From positions 383,501 to 447,500 of the forward strand of contig CAUJGJ010000030.1 in NCBI GenBank assembly GCA_963170055.1: a DNA stretch of 64,000 nt, read 5' to 3'. Below the pieces are notes generated by a model. It saw nothing but the letters and a program-made list of their open reading frames with translations, ran no database searches and was not told the origin of the DNA. Source of the DNA: Halisarca cf. caerulea (taxonomy: Eukaryota > Porifera > Demospongiae > Chondrillida > Halisarcidae). Position numbers and translations under genes: made by a program. Every line of letters starts with the position of its first letter. The first letter of the stretch is position 1. Shown here one piece after another: positions 12,001-64,000 of the stretch.

Positions 12001-13905
12001 TGATCCACTGAACAGTGACCAGCTGAACAGTAACCCGATGAACAGTGACCCGCTGAACAGTGACCCGCTGAACAGTGACCCGCTGAACAGTGACCCGCTG
12101 AACAGTGACCTGCTGAACAGTGACCCGCTGAACAGTGACCCGCTGAACAGTGACCCGCTGAACAGTGACCCACTGAACAGTGACCCACTGAACGGTGCAC
12201 TGCATAAAGGAATACTCTTGTTCAAAAACCATAGCTTCCCATGTTCAAAACGTACACTAATAAATAATCCAGTATTGTTCTGATAATGGAATGCTCTGGA
12301 TATACAGTGGAAAGTCCTTCTTAGGAAGCAACTGGTTTAGTACATAAGTACTCCTGGATAGTGCCATAGACACTCTACACTATGGTTGCGTAGCATAGAG
12401 TGTCTATGATAGTGCATACTCCTCCTTCCATCCTGTGTGTGTCTCTGGTAATAAGAACTGATTCTGTGTCCCCTTCAAGGTACACACTAAGCAAGTTCAC
12501 TGCATGATACTTTTCTGATCCAGAGTGTGTGCAAATCACAGAGGCCTGCTGTGCTGGGCAATTTTACAACTATGTAAGTAGTAATTCTTGTGAACGGGTT
12601 TCGCTTTGCAAACATCATGCTACATGAAAAATATGACCTAGGGAGACATAGCAAATTTTGGATCACAAACATTTCTGTCACCCCTAACATTGTAATGAGT
12701 GAAATTTTTAACTGTGAAAATTTTCTGAAACACATGTATACACATAGCTGAAGTAGGCCTTTATGATTATGTACGTATGCACATAAACAACATGCAATAC
12801 CGTAATGAGCCCTCAGAAATGAAGTCTGTTTATATGGTACACAAATTGGTCTATCTATGCATACGATGCTGAGTGGCAATATTACAAAAAAAATGTACTA
12901 GTTACCATATGCCTGTGAGGGAGTAACGCATTTACTGCTCAAGACCTCAGGGTGCAAAGCGCGTGAGGGTGAGAGCAGTAAATATGCCACTCCCGAGAGA
13001 TGGGCGTGTAGTAAGTAGTTTATCACCAAATATAAACACTCACAAATTCGCAGCATGATTCAAAGGTATTTTGGACGAGCTGTTCGAGTATAACTTCAAA
13101 ACCAGCATAATCATTATCAAAGTACCTTAAAATTCCTCAGAAAGGTGCAAACAGGTTAGTGCATATTGCAGGAACTTATCAGAGAATCTACAAGAACCAT
13201 TGTCACACCGATAATACATACATACAGTAGAACCTCGTTAGTAAGAACACTGTTAATGAGTAATACCTGGTTAGGAAGTACAAGGATATGATACCCAAGC
13301 TTGTAACCCATAATACTAATCTATACAGTTAGCAAGTATACTACTGATAGTGAGTAGCAATTTGGAGGGTCCCCAGGTGTACTCACTAACGAGGTTTGAC
13401 TGTACTTGCGTTGTGGACACTATGCGTGAATACACAATGGACAACTGCTACAAGGATACAAGGGCAGATTGGGACTACTAGAACTCCACAGTGATTGGGC
13501 CAAATAAAACCTTGTACCACTCGTATCCAGTTGGGAGTAGATGTCAACACAAAGCACACAAATACCACTAAATTGGTGTACCTTGACTTTGTTCATTAAT
13601 TCAATTCTTCTCTGTTCTTCAGCTGTCTTGAACTAGAAGGAAACACCAGGAAAGAATACATATGAGAGCGTCAAGTTTCAGGGGAAAGTTGAGATTGCAA
13701 ACCACAGATATCCTGTACTAGTACTTACAAGATATCTGTGGTCAAACAGAACATAAGGCAAAGAAGAGACTCACAATTGTAACACAAAATCACATTAAAC
13801 TCAGTGTAAGAGACTCACAACTGCATCTTGAGCCACTGGTTTTGCAATCATCCCCACAGACTGTGGGGAGGCGGTAGTCCGCCTGCCGAGTCTGTACAAA
13901 CTCAT
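1..13905 (-). CDS. Formin-like protein with N-terminal PH-like and PH domains, FH1 and FH2 (partial, 3' part beyond left edge)
   Basis: Actin nucleation/elongation factor of the formin family. The start ATG at 13905 has in-frame TAG and TGA just upstream. Phase-consistent exons: 13819-13905, 13582-13632, 9764-9907, 9552-9644, 8779-8859, 7767-7830, 7483-7670, an exon from 5972 to about 5868, then about 5727-5788, about 5180-5235 and about 4090-4680. Exons at 9.9-7.8 kb encode a PH-like region ([20 protein letters not shown]). Exons at 7.67 kb and 5.97-5.2 kb encode a PH domain ([12 protein letters not shown]...AWPKRFVKV, then [13 protein letters not shown] and a final ERDAWYS helix). A Ser-rich linker follows at 4.68-4.1 kb, then a 14-residue Pro repeat (2.5-3.0 kb), an FH1 with PPPPPLPG runs (2.16-2.35 kb) and FH2 pieces: [12 protein letters not shown] near 1.2 kb, [18 protein letters not shown] near 0.7 kb and [16 protein letters not shown] near 0.5 kb. 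The FH2 end lies outside the window. A formin is well supported; the subfamily is not, since PH modules are unusual in animal formins. Confidence 0.82.
203..401. mobile_element. Solo arm of the foldback element
   Basis: This stretch matches the left arm of the 10931-11551 foldback element: a tail with gtgtatgaaaaccattt, then ggaacaagggtaagttg, then repeated tagggctagacgagcatag motifs. It lies in an intron of the formin-like gene. It is one arm only, so probably a degraded or single-ended copy. Confidence 0.7.
1597..1698. mobile_element. Short pogo/Tigger-like MITE
   Basis: It begins CAGTGGAATCTGTC and ends GACAGGTTCCACTG, an imperfect terminal inverted repeat flanked by TA on both sides. TA target duplications and CAGT...ACTG ends are known for the pogo/Tigger branch of Tc1/mariner. 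At about 100 bp it has no coding capacity. Confidence 0.65.
2157..2345 (-). other. FH1 poly-proline segment of the formin-like gene
   Basis: Read on the minus strand this encodes runs of four to six prolines broken by Leu, Gly, Val and Ala. Such segments bind profilin-actin and SH3/WW proteins. It lies between the 14-residue repeat array and the FH2 exons, the usual FH1 position. The exon ends with a GT donor (gtaagt) just after an MVTIAS stretch. Confidence 0.8.
2499..3006 (-). repeat. Coding 42-bp minisatellite in the formin-like gene
   Basis: About twelve tandem 42-bp units encode the 14-residue motif [14 protein letters not shown] with small variants ([24 protein letters not shown]). The array keeps frame and sits directly N-terminal to FH1, so it extends the disordered proline-rich arm. 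The other strand is also open, as a shadow of the repeat. Copy number could vary between alleles. Confidence 0.9.
3268..3445. mobile_element. MITE of the TTTTCAAGRGGTAAAA family (degraded)
   Basis: The left end (tttttcaaggggtaaaatat) resembles the better preserved copy at 41930-42085, and the body shares the motif of a cgg/tgg run followed by ttttygtgg. The right end is weaker (ggaaatttaccacctaaaaa). It lies in a formin-gene intron. Confidence 0.45.
3591..3690. mobile_element. Hairpin element with TAGTC...GACTA ends
   Basis: The 100-bp inverted repeat begins tagtctagccactagccc and ends with the near-complement gggctagtggctggacta. The flanking 9-mers (tgattatcc / tgactgccc) agree at 6 of 9 positions. 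The same termini occur at 25232-25303, 30856-30947, 36826-36899 and 39893-39960. Confidence 0.6.
6361..6670. repeat. 22-bp minisatellite (intronic)
   Basis: About fourteen tandem copies of a 22-bp unit (tgatgtgtgatgggtgtata + tc), with variant units carrying cag or attgg. It lies in the formin-gene intron between the two PH-domain exon groups. Open frames across it are repeat artefacts. Confidence 0.9.
9097..9535. repeat. 11-bp minisatellite (intronic)
   Basis: About forty copies of the 11-bp unit ccacatgtaaa, with ccacctgtaag and ccacatgtagg variants in a higher-order pattern. The unit contains the palindrome ACATGT. It ends just below the formin exon at 9552-9644, within a few bases of that exon's donor. 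All minus frames stay open because the unit has no stop in that direction. Confidence 0.9.
10931..11551. mobile_element. Foldback (long inverted repeat) element
   Basis: Two arms of roughly 280-300 bp in opposite orientation flank a short centre at about 11240-11260 (gcacatatgtacatatgc). Each arm holds tandem tagggctagac...catag units, a ggaacaagggtaagttg-type block and an outer tail. Single arms occur at 203-401 and 21580-21846. No coding region is visible, so it would need enzymes in trans. It lies in an intron of the formin-like gene. Confidence 0.85.
11968..12193. repeat. 15-bp minisatellite (intronic)
   Basis: About fifteen copies of the 15-bp unit gacccgctgaacagt. The unit length is a multiple of three, so long open frames appear in several directions, but there is no other coding signal. 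It lies in the large second intron region of the formin-like gene. Confidence 0.9.
12365..12409. repeat. Hairpin sharing its arms with 49797-49834
   Basis: The arms catagacactcta and tagagtgtctatg flank a short loop. An almost identical hairpin lies at 49797-49834 and both have an atagtgca motif nearby. This suggests two copies of one short inverted-repeat element. Confidence 0.55.
13225..13402. mobile_element. Pogo/Tigger-like MITE, GTTAGTAAG subfamily
   Basis: It begins CAGTAGAACCTCGTTAGTAA and ends ACTAACGAGGTTTGACTG, flanked by TA dinucleotides. A closely related copy in inverted orientation lies at 27976-28159; both contain ggaccctccaaa or its reverse. It lies in a formin-gene intron. 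Confidence 0.75.
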
Positions 13906-14554
13906 TGCTGCAGTATCTCGTCACTAGTGGAGACAGAAAGGATGATATGAAGTGCACTATCAATGCGGATGTGATAATACTATGGCTTAGAGCCCGCAAT
14001 GGGCACTACTAACATGCAGCAGACAACGACCCATGCAGGCATAACACACAAAGTACTACATTGTCAAACATATGCACATACGTACGTAGGTACAAGTGCA
14101 TACAAATGGACATGGCTTGTGCAATTTACCATAAACAGTGATTGCTGGCTGCCATTGGACCATACCCAACACATATAACAAAACAGCCCTACAAATTGTA
14201 ACATCACTCGCATATCATCCTGGCTGTAAATACCATATCCCGGGTGAAACATACTACAGGCATATACAACATTACCATTGGATAAGTGGGTGTGTATGTA
14301 CGTATGTACATTACTATATTATTCAATTGCATTCTGATGGCATTGTATATCACAGATACATACGTACATGTACATACCAGCCGCAGTATACACTATACAT
14401 ATCTGCTACACTGGACTACAGCAGACTACCGTATACCAGACTGTATGATACTGCGAATAGTCATCAATACTTCACACATGAGGAGGAGCAACGCAAGACA
14501 GGATGCGATACACGTTGCACGTATCAGGTTCATTGCATACATAGGTATATGCTA

Positions 14555-14794
14555 CAGTGAAACCATAGATCCTCAATTCGGGTCTATGGTGGAACCTCTG
14601 GTAGTGGACTCTCCCAAGTAAGGACGCAGTACAATAAACCTCTCTACAAAAGACAAGACTCAAGGTCCTAAAATACCTCCTCCCTATAGTTCTAATACAT
14701 TTTGACCCCCCCCAAAGAGGACAACCTCCTTACAAAAAAACAAAAAAAACAAATAGAGCTGTCCCAAAGTGTCCTCTATTCAGAGGTTCCACTG
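14555..14794. mobile_element. Pogo/Tigger-like MITE
   Basis: Termini CAGTGAAACCATAGATCC and a right end reading cagaggttccactg, each next to TA. The interior has a tcccaagtaaggac / ctccttacaaaa inverted block, also seen in the copy at 53794-53984. Confidence 0.6.
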
Positions 14795-14885
14795 TATCCC
14801 ACATACAGTATGACCATGCCAGTCACAAGACCATGGGGTCATGAGGAAGCGTTGAATGGCAAATACATACCACATTCACCCTATG

Positions 14886-15095
14886 TACCGTATACTGGGG
14901 AAGTTTCGCAGAGATAAAGTTTCGCGAATTTCGTGAAGTCGACAGCATTTGTGAAACTTTAATTCGTGAATGCTAGCTCTGTTCTATACATCTATATACG
15001 AAATGCAGCGATTCACAAAAGGATTTTCACAAAAATCGCGAAATCTAGGGATTTGTGAAAGTTTTACACCACAAAACTTTCCTGGTATACGGTAT
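14886..15095. mobile_element. MITE with ACCGTATAC termini
   Basis: The left end accgtatactggggaagttt and the right end aactttcctggtatacggta are inverted relatives of each other. The interior is a palindromic array of ttcgcgaa/ttcgtgaa words. About 210 bp, no coding capacity. Confidence 0.6.
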
Positions 15096-15826
15096 GTAGA
15101 GACTATGTATACCAAACACATGCCACAGAATAATATACTGTTTGATCACTAAGCAGGTACTATGTACCTGTGAGCAAAACAACACCAGTGCACACTACAG
15201 ACAGATCCTCACATCTCTCACCATGAGTCAAATCTTAAGTTACGTAATTTTACACAAACATCCAAATTGTCCAAGTTCAATATTCTATTGGTACTGTATT
15301 GGGTACAAGACATGTCTTCTTCTCTCCATACCAGGACAGTACAGATAAGAATAGCCCAGTTTACAGACAGACACTTCCATTGTGAAACAGAAACACTGAA
15401 GTTGGCCATTAGATTCCAGACTAGAAGCGCAAAATCTACATTACTACCATATACTGAACACACGTGCGTGTATCAGCCACAGGTAACCTGACATGTAGTG
15501 TAGAAAATCCATGCAGCGACAAACTCGCTAATACATGTCATAAGAATATTCAATGTTGCAGAAATTCTCCAATGTTAAGATAATATGGCGATGTTTGATC
15601 TTAGAGTGGATAACACATGTTAATTTACATCATTGAACAACCATTACAATGTACAAACAGTACAATTTGATGGTTGTTGGCATATGTTATCTCCAGAGAT
15701 AAGACATCCCCAAAGAATGCCCACTGATTAACTCCTCATACTATTTTCAAAATATCCCAAGAACAATCCGTCCTTGTGTGCAGAAAACAACAACTTCTTC
15801 AACAATGATTCTCTTGTTAGAAAGAT

Positions 15827-16150
15827 TCACATAACGTTCCGTAAAGCATACAATGCACATGTTATTACATTAAACATGTGAATACATTGTCCGGGAGATC
15901 TGAAGATGTGGTGGGATGGGTCAATAGTGAAGTCTTCGCTGTTATTTATTAGACTGTACATGCATGTTTGATCTTCAGCATTTACAGAATCATGTCCGAT
16001 CATCTCGTAGCACTGTGTCCTTGGGTAACACAATTGGCAATGTATTGTATGTGTGCAATTGAGCGTGTAATGCACCACACTTGTGGATGTGACTATCACA
16101 AAGTTATGGAAAACAAAACTCGCTAAAATGAATAGAAGACAATGGCTCAA
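15827..16150 (-). CDS. Possible small secreted Cys-rich protein (weak)
   Basis: An uninterrupted 107-codon minus ORF starts with a hydrophobic leader (MSHCLLFILASFVFHNFVIV) that resembles a signal peptide, followed by several cysteines and Asn glycosylation-type motifs (NCT, NNS). It lies alone between the formin-like gene and COG4. No family was recognised and the ORF could be chance; a spliced form is also possible. Confidence 0.2.
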   Translation of the reverse strand: MSHCLLFILASFVFHNFVIVTSTSVVHYTLNCTHTIHCQLCYPRTQCYEMIGHDSVNAEDQTCMYSLINNSEDFTIDPSHHIFRSPGQCIHMFNVITCALYALRNVM

Positions 16151-16910
16151 TATGGTCAGTTTCTACTGAAAATAGACTACAGTACACCAAGGCCTATCCT
16201 ATAATAGTTATATAGCCACACATCAGAAAGGTAGCAGCTCGAGGGAAGAACGCGTACGGTCCGTGCCAAGCATTGCACACTCGTGTACACACATGTATAC
16301 CAAAGTACTGTTGAGGCCTCGTATCATGCCTCCCTATAGTCACGTACTGTACACAGTGTAGATATGCCTGAAAGATTTCTCTGGTCCAAAAGGGCAAAAT
16401 TATATACCAACACACACAGACCCGACATGCAACGTTCACAGGCCAGGGGAAGACCAGCCCTGACGTATATAGTCACAACAGTACATACGAGTCCGTAGAA
16501 CAATGGACAGGCGTACATTGACACAATTAAGTTTACTTTTGGTATTGTCAAATACACCACCGAGCCAGTGAATAACTTCAAAGGCTCGCAGACGTACGTA
16601 AAACAGGAATTCCTACTGTACGCCATCAATTCAACCAGCAGAGAACGCCTGCTAGCAACACATACCACACAAGAAACGAGTGCAACGAACCAACACGTCA
16701 TACTTACCTCTAATCTCTATCCGATTCAATAGTTTTCGAATTCATCAGCTAGGCAACTTCTAGGATAGAGGGAAATCTATTGTGATGACCTAACGAATTT
16801 GCGCAAGACACGGCCGTTTGATCATCGCGAACACGTACGTTTCCTGTCACATGCGTATCACGGGAAATGCAATAATGGTAACAGATGAAGTCCAAATTTG
16901 GTGACGAAGG

Positions 16911-27884
<10,974 letters not shown>

Positions 27885-28438
27885 TTTGCACAACATCGAT
27901 TCACGTTGGTCTCGCGAAACCGACTGATAAGCCATGTTGTTTTGAATCATATTTTAGTATCTGTAAATGCTGATTCAGTCAAACCTCATTAGGGGGTACA
28001 CCTGGGGACCCTCCAAACTTCTACTCATGATCACTATCAGTATAGTACTTGCTAACCACGTAGATTAGTATTATGGGTTATAAACTGGGGTATCATATCC
28101 TTGTTCTTCCTAACCAGGTATTACTCACTAACAGTGTTCTTACTAACGAGGTTCTACTGTACATGCAGTGAATGCATAGCCTGGCTTTTACTGATTGTGA
28201 AGGTTACCATCAAAACTTACACACGAGATGGTCTGATAGCCCCTGAGTATATCACCTTATGGATATACATCATAATTGCAAATGTGGATGGAAATAATTA
28301 GATCCACTGTCAGTGCTTTATCACATCAAAAGATTCAGAGACAAAAACAGGTTGAACAGGAAGTGCAAAAAGTAAATTATGCATAAAAGGGAAATGCTGA
28401 TATTATTGTACAAATAATAGAAATTTGAGCAATCACAT
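27885..28438. other. Intergenic region between COG4 start and the unknown gene
   Basis: About 550 bp. The first part must hold the COG4 promoter and 5' leader; the rest is the MITE at 27976-28159 and AT-rich sequence. No other gene is seen. Confidence 0.6.
27976..28159. mobile_element. Pogo/Tigger-like MITE in the COG4 upstream region
   Basis: Left end CAGTCAAACCTCATTAG, right end ACTAACGAGGTTCTACTG, next to TA on the right. It is the inverted relative of 13225-13402 and shares the ggggaccctccaaa and tatcatatccttg motifs. It lies about 90 bp upstream of the COG4 start codon. Confidence 0.75.
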
Positions 28439-30164
<1,726 letters not shown>

Positions 30165-30271
30165 CTCGGATTGCCACGGTTGCGATGTTTTGCAGCTAGA
30201 GTAAGAGTTGACCACGCCCATCCAGTGTCCTGTTTTCCATCTCAACTTGAAACGCGACTGATACAACAAAA
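30165..30271. promoter_or_regulatory. Bidirectional promoter region
   Basis: Only 107 bp separate the start codons of the minus-strand unknown gene and plus-strand NDUFS6. No TATA box is obvious. The arrangement implies a shared core promoter and very short 5' leaders. Confidence 0.6.
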
Positions 30272-32967
<2,696 letters not shown>

Positions 32968-33106
32968 TTCTTTGTGTACTGTACGTGTTCCATGATCTGT
33001 AAACTGTTACGTAATTCTGTCTTCGACGCCCATCTCGTGTACGTACATACAAGTACGGAAGATGACGTCACTCCACATTTGAAATTTTGAGCGGGAGAAG
33101 TCGGAG

Positions 33107-35795
33107 ATGCCGAAGAGAAAGGCGAAACAAGTTAGAGTAGTTGTGCCTGTAGAGGAATTGGCTTTGTCTAAGGACGAAAACAATACAAAAGGATCGAAAG
33201 AGGACCGAATCAGAGCTTTGGACTTGTTTGCGTCTGATTTTGCCATTCAAGGTAGATTTATTCCTTATCGAACTTTCTGGGGATCATTGGTTATTATTTT
33301 TAACACTACGATCTTTAGCCAAGAGTCTTCGTAAGCAATTGCTGAAACAAATGGAGAGAAATTTCACTACGAGAGTTGTTCACAAATTTGACTCCATTGT
33401 GAAGCAGTTTCCCAAGGTACTGAATGATTTTGGAGTTATACGTATATATAGGGATATCGTTCACTTGTTTCTTTCCTTTTTTTTTCTTTTACTGAAGGAT
33501 GTTCTGAAAATGCCGTACGAAGAATACATCGGTTAGTTGTTTGATGCTGGTACTACTGTGGTTGGTATGTTAAAACATAAGATTCAGTACCTATGGTTTT
33601 ATAAAACATGGACTCCAAGAGTCTAGTATACAAAACACAAAAGAAATGTTACGAATTTCTAAATTATTCATGTCCTTTACATTGCATTTAGAGTGTCTGT
33701 TGGAAATGCACGTAATTTATATGTAATGGGGGTTGTCTTGACCTCTGCACTGTGAATGTACACTGAGTAATTGATACATATGTTGGTATGTACGTAGCTT
33801 GCAGCATTAGATTACCGTAATGCAGTACAGCTGTCTTGTATGAAATATCAACAACATTGGTTACCTATGTATAAAGTCTACTCATGGTTATGTACGCACG
33901 TAGGTCTATTGTCTACTTTGTTTGCCCTGTAATAGGATGAAGTATGTACATAGGTAGTTTGGAACACTGGAGTAATGTGGTACTGTAACAGTACCACTGC
34001 ATGTGTTTGATGTGTTCATACTTGCTACTACTGATCTAATCAAAGCAGACAACAACGATGGGAAATATTGTGTGGTGTACGTAGTTTGCTATAATGATAC
34101 TGCTTTTGATTGCATGGCTATTCTGAATTAGTCTTGCATGGCCCAGACTGATATCTCGGAAACTATGACTTTAATGTTGGTGTTGTCATAGCCACTTAAA
34201 TACAGGAGGACCCTCAGGTGAAATGGCAGACTAGGCTACGTATGTGGGACTAGTTCCAAATTACCCTCACCATCTTCCAAAGTACTCTGCTATCAGTATG
34301 TATGCATGTCATTGTGTGCTTGCTTTATCTCTGATCATACGTACATATATTAAATCAGCACTTGTAAGAGGCACAAAAAGTGTGGATGATACTCAAAGTG
34401 AAGTAGTGGATGGACCAGTGGATACACAAGAGACAATGGGCCTTATAGATGAATTGGTAAGGCAAATATAATTTTTATGTATTATCATATAACATATGTA
34501 TCTGCACATCTGTATGTGGAAAAGTACGTATATTCAATTCAGAGAGAAAAGAAAAGAGCTATGCTTATTGCTGAAATGGACTTAGAGTTGCAAGCAAAAA
34601 TAAACCAAGACCCCCTCTGCATGATAACTCCAGCCAATCCATTGTCAACACTGTACGTATGTTATCCCAAGTTTAACTGTCTGTGTGATTATCTCAATGC
34701 TATGGTTATTTGTTTCAGCCATAATGAGGTGTCAATGAGTACCAAAGGACGGAAAATTAGGAAAGGAGAGCACCTTGTGTAAGTTATTGCACTGTGAAGA
34801 CTTCGAATTTGGAATTCTTGACAGCCACACATTTTGTTTATTAAGTGTTAGTTCTCGGTGTATGTAGTTCATAACTACACCTGCTAACTGATGAGACAGT
34901 CATATTTTTTCAGCATTGACGTTCACTGGTATCCCTTTATGTTTATGGCCAAAGAATATCACAGAAAACTTATGTATGCTATTAGTCTCTCATAGCCAAA
35001 CCTCTTTTTCTGTTCTTTTTACTTAATAATACATTAATGGGAAATTGATAAAGAGAACAGGAAAATGATCTGGATACTTGAGGCTAGAGTGCTATCATGC
35101 ATCCCGGTATGTCTATCAGCCCATGTCTCTCATTATTATTCAAATTATGGAACAATAATGATAAAGAAAAGAGGCCACAGACACAGGGTTACCACGGCGC
35201 AAGGCTTGGTATATGCCCACAAAATGTCACCTGGTTCCTGGCAATGCTGAATGAAAACAGAGTGACCAGGCCTTGGTCACAGGGTAATTACTCCCTTGGC
35301 ACGACCAGGAGAGAGTAACTTTATAATCAACAAAAAACTGTTCAAACAACAAGGTGACAACTAGTGCAAATTCGTGTAGGGGTCTCCCGTTACTGCCACC
35401 TTTTTCAACTTTACTTTCTGCCACAAAATATTACCCTCTCCTCAGTCACTCTCGGCAACTTCTTGATCAATGCCGTGGCCATATTCCTAAGCACTATTCA
35501 CATTCTTCACCCTCTCACTTGCCACGTGGTGGTAGCCACCTTCAGCTCAACTTCGCCTATTGATGTAACATGCAAGTACAACCTTTTATTTACATGCAGT
35601 CTAACAGTGATGTCCCAGCGAGGATCTCCTATTTCTCTGGATGCCAATTCATTCCAGGTACTGTTGCCTTGCAATATTAATTGTCTACGTTTTTGAAGAA
35701 AATGATTTGTTGTCTTTCTCTTGTAGGAAGCACTATCCTTACGCCATGTACTGACTCCTTTTATCACAGGAACAAGAGCTGTACCACATATTTAG
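33107..35795 (+). CDS. CDCA8: Borealin-like chromosomal passenger complex subunit
   Basis: Borealin binds INCENP and survivin and helps target Aurora B to centromeres. Exons 33107-33251, 33319-33416, 33498-33531, 34359-34456, 34543-34652, 34719-34778, 35600-35657 and 35727-35795 join in phase to 223 aa. The N-terminus is basic (MPKRKAKQVRVVV). A helical stretch (SLRKQLLKQMERNFTTRVVH) ends in DVLKMPYEEYIA, in the place of the INCENP-binding helix and its LPKALREMNW-type end. The C-terminal part has a TP motif, KGRKIRKGEHLVLTVMSQ and RGSPISLD, resembling the borealin GE...S.sGSPL signature. Overall similarity is modest and the length shorter than vertebrate borealin (about 280 aa). The last exon has an alternative acceptor at 35769. 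Identification rests on order of motifs rather than on strong identity. Confidence 0.58.
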
Positions 35796-35935
35796 ATCTC
35801 AGCTATTTTTCATGTAACTGTTGTCAAAAGCATCAGATTGTGTTCACATTCGTTCTGTCCGCATTTGATTCGTAGTTGCGTCAATAGTCGTGAATATCGT
35901 TATAAATTACGAAGAGGGAGTATAGGCGAACATCG

Positions 35936-52294
<16,359 letters not shown>

Positions 52295-53216
52295 CTCACT
52301 AGCCACACGGATGTCACCATTTCGTCTTCATCATGTGTCGCTTTGACAGGACAGCTATACATACAGTAGAGACAAATAGAGTGTGTATGTATCTTTGGTT
52401 ATGTACTGAAGCTTGGCTTTCTTATATCTAGTGTGTTCATATCATGCAGATTGATACTGTGTACAAATTAATGAACTCAGGTAATGTGAACTGTATGGAA
52501 TGCCATAGTTAATTTGCAATATCCCTATAAATGCATGCACACACAATTAATTAAGTCATTTACACATTCTATACTATTTTACATACGTACTCAATGGCTT
52601 CGGGGTCCAGTTCTACGGACTGATGCTATCACCAGACATGCACAGATGGTCAACTCATGGTTGACTCTGATGAGCATAGATATGTAATTGTGGTTGACTC
52701 TGTACAGACATATTTATAATTATATATATATATATTCTACAATTATTATAACTAGCTATAGCTCTACATGCATCATATATGCAATTTGTATATATTATTA
52801 TACAAATGCATGCTCCTTACATCATTGATGAACAGGTATATATATGCATAATTATATAGGCATGCATGGATGGCTATATATATATGCAAATATATAATAT
52901 AATATATATATTTAATATATATATAATATGCACACACACACTATAAGATATAATGTATGCATGTAACTATACGTAAACATTGAAATTTGAGTTAATGGCA
53001 ATGAACTGAATAACGAAAAAATAGCTCCATAGCTAGCACTAGAGATACATCTGCTTTTAGTCAAAAATATCAAATATATTATATAAATTAATGTTGAATA
53101 AAAGATCATGCTCATGGCACGAGCACACTATACGCATCTGCAGGGTCTGTTAGAATAGTACATAACACAGAGACAGTGTCCATCGAGTACATAATCACAG
53201 CTAGGCTGTGGACATC
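52295..53216. other. Tail-to-tail intergenic region
   Basis: About 920 bp between the pseudokinase stop and the SLC9A8 stop. It should contain both 3' untranslated regions. It is AT-rich with (TA)n at 52715-52735 and 52875-52930. An AATAAA on the plus strand lies near 53096. No gene is seen. Confidence 0.6.

Positions 53217-64000
<10,784 letters not shown>

Larger units (their letters stand above)
13906..16910. other. Intergenic region between the formin-like gene and COG4
   Basis: About 3 kb between the formin start codon and the COG4 stop codon. It contains a MITE at 14555-14794, a second inverted-repeat element at 14886-15095, TACGTA-rich simple sequence and a minus ORF at 15827-16150 described separately. 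The formin promoter must lie at its left end. No conserved protein was recognised otherwise. Confidence 0.6.

Noticed and set aside
16324..16701. Minus ORF of 125 codons with hydrophobic segments
   Set aside because: Contains a splice-donor-like start context but no recognisable domain; composition resembles surrounding non-coding DNA. Kept out for lack of support.

Overview
The window is nuclear DNA from a multicellular animal. It has multi-exon genes with GT-AG introns, a receptor-tyrosine-kinase-like gene (a holozoan/metazoan family), and introns packed with CA/TG microsatellites, minisatellites and short inverted-repeat elements. Dense gene packing with 100-600 bp between many genes, and divergent but clear orthologues of vertebrate proteins, suggest an invertebrate with a compact genome, possibly a sponge. 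The species cannot be fixed from the sequence, and the sponge suggestion is inference.

Layout, left to right. (1) <1-13905, minus: a formin-like actin regulator with a PH-like region, a PH domain, a 14-residue Pro-rich repeat array, an FH1 and an FH2; it runs off the left edge. (2) 13906-16910: intergenic, with transposon remnants and one weak secreted-protein ORF. (3) 16911-27884, minus: COG4, a Golgi tethering subunit. (4) 28439-30164, minus: an unrecognised four-exon gene. (5) 30272-32967, plus: NDUFS6 of complex I, divergent from gene 4 with 107 bp between start codons. (6) 33107-35795, plus: a borealin-like chromosomal passenger subunit. (7) 35936-52294, plus: a PTK7-like, predicted catalytically dead, transmembrane tyrosine kinase with almost no ectodomain. 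(8) 43093-50404, minus: an oxysterol-binding-protein-related gene (OSBPL9/10/11 group), wholly inside one 10.9-kb intron of gene 7. (9) 53217->64000, minus: SLC9A8 (NHE8), a Golgi/endosomal Na+/H+ exchanger, running off the right edge.

The genes are not a pathway cluster, although three act at the Golgi/endomembrane system (COG4, OSBPL9-like, SLC9A8). The most notable observations are the nested OSBP gene inside a pseudokinase gene whose DFG motif reads MYG, a splice donor supplied by a long TG microsatellite, a GC-AG intron in COG4, a formin with PH-type modules, and several families of non-autonomous inverted-repeat elements. These include one family with TAGTC...GACTA ends and apparent 9-bp target duplications, one with pogo/Tigger-like CAGTGGAACC ends, and a 0.6-kb foldback element. 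Exon models were built by eye from conserved protein blocks, splice signals and phase; no alignment or transcript evidence was available.
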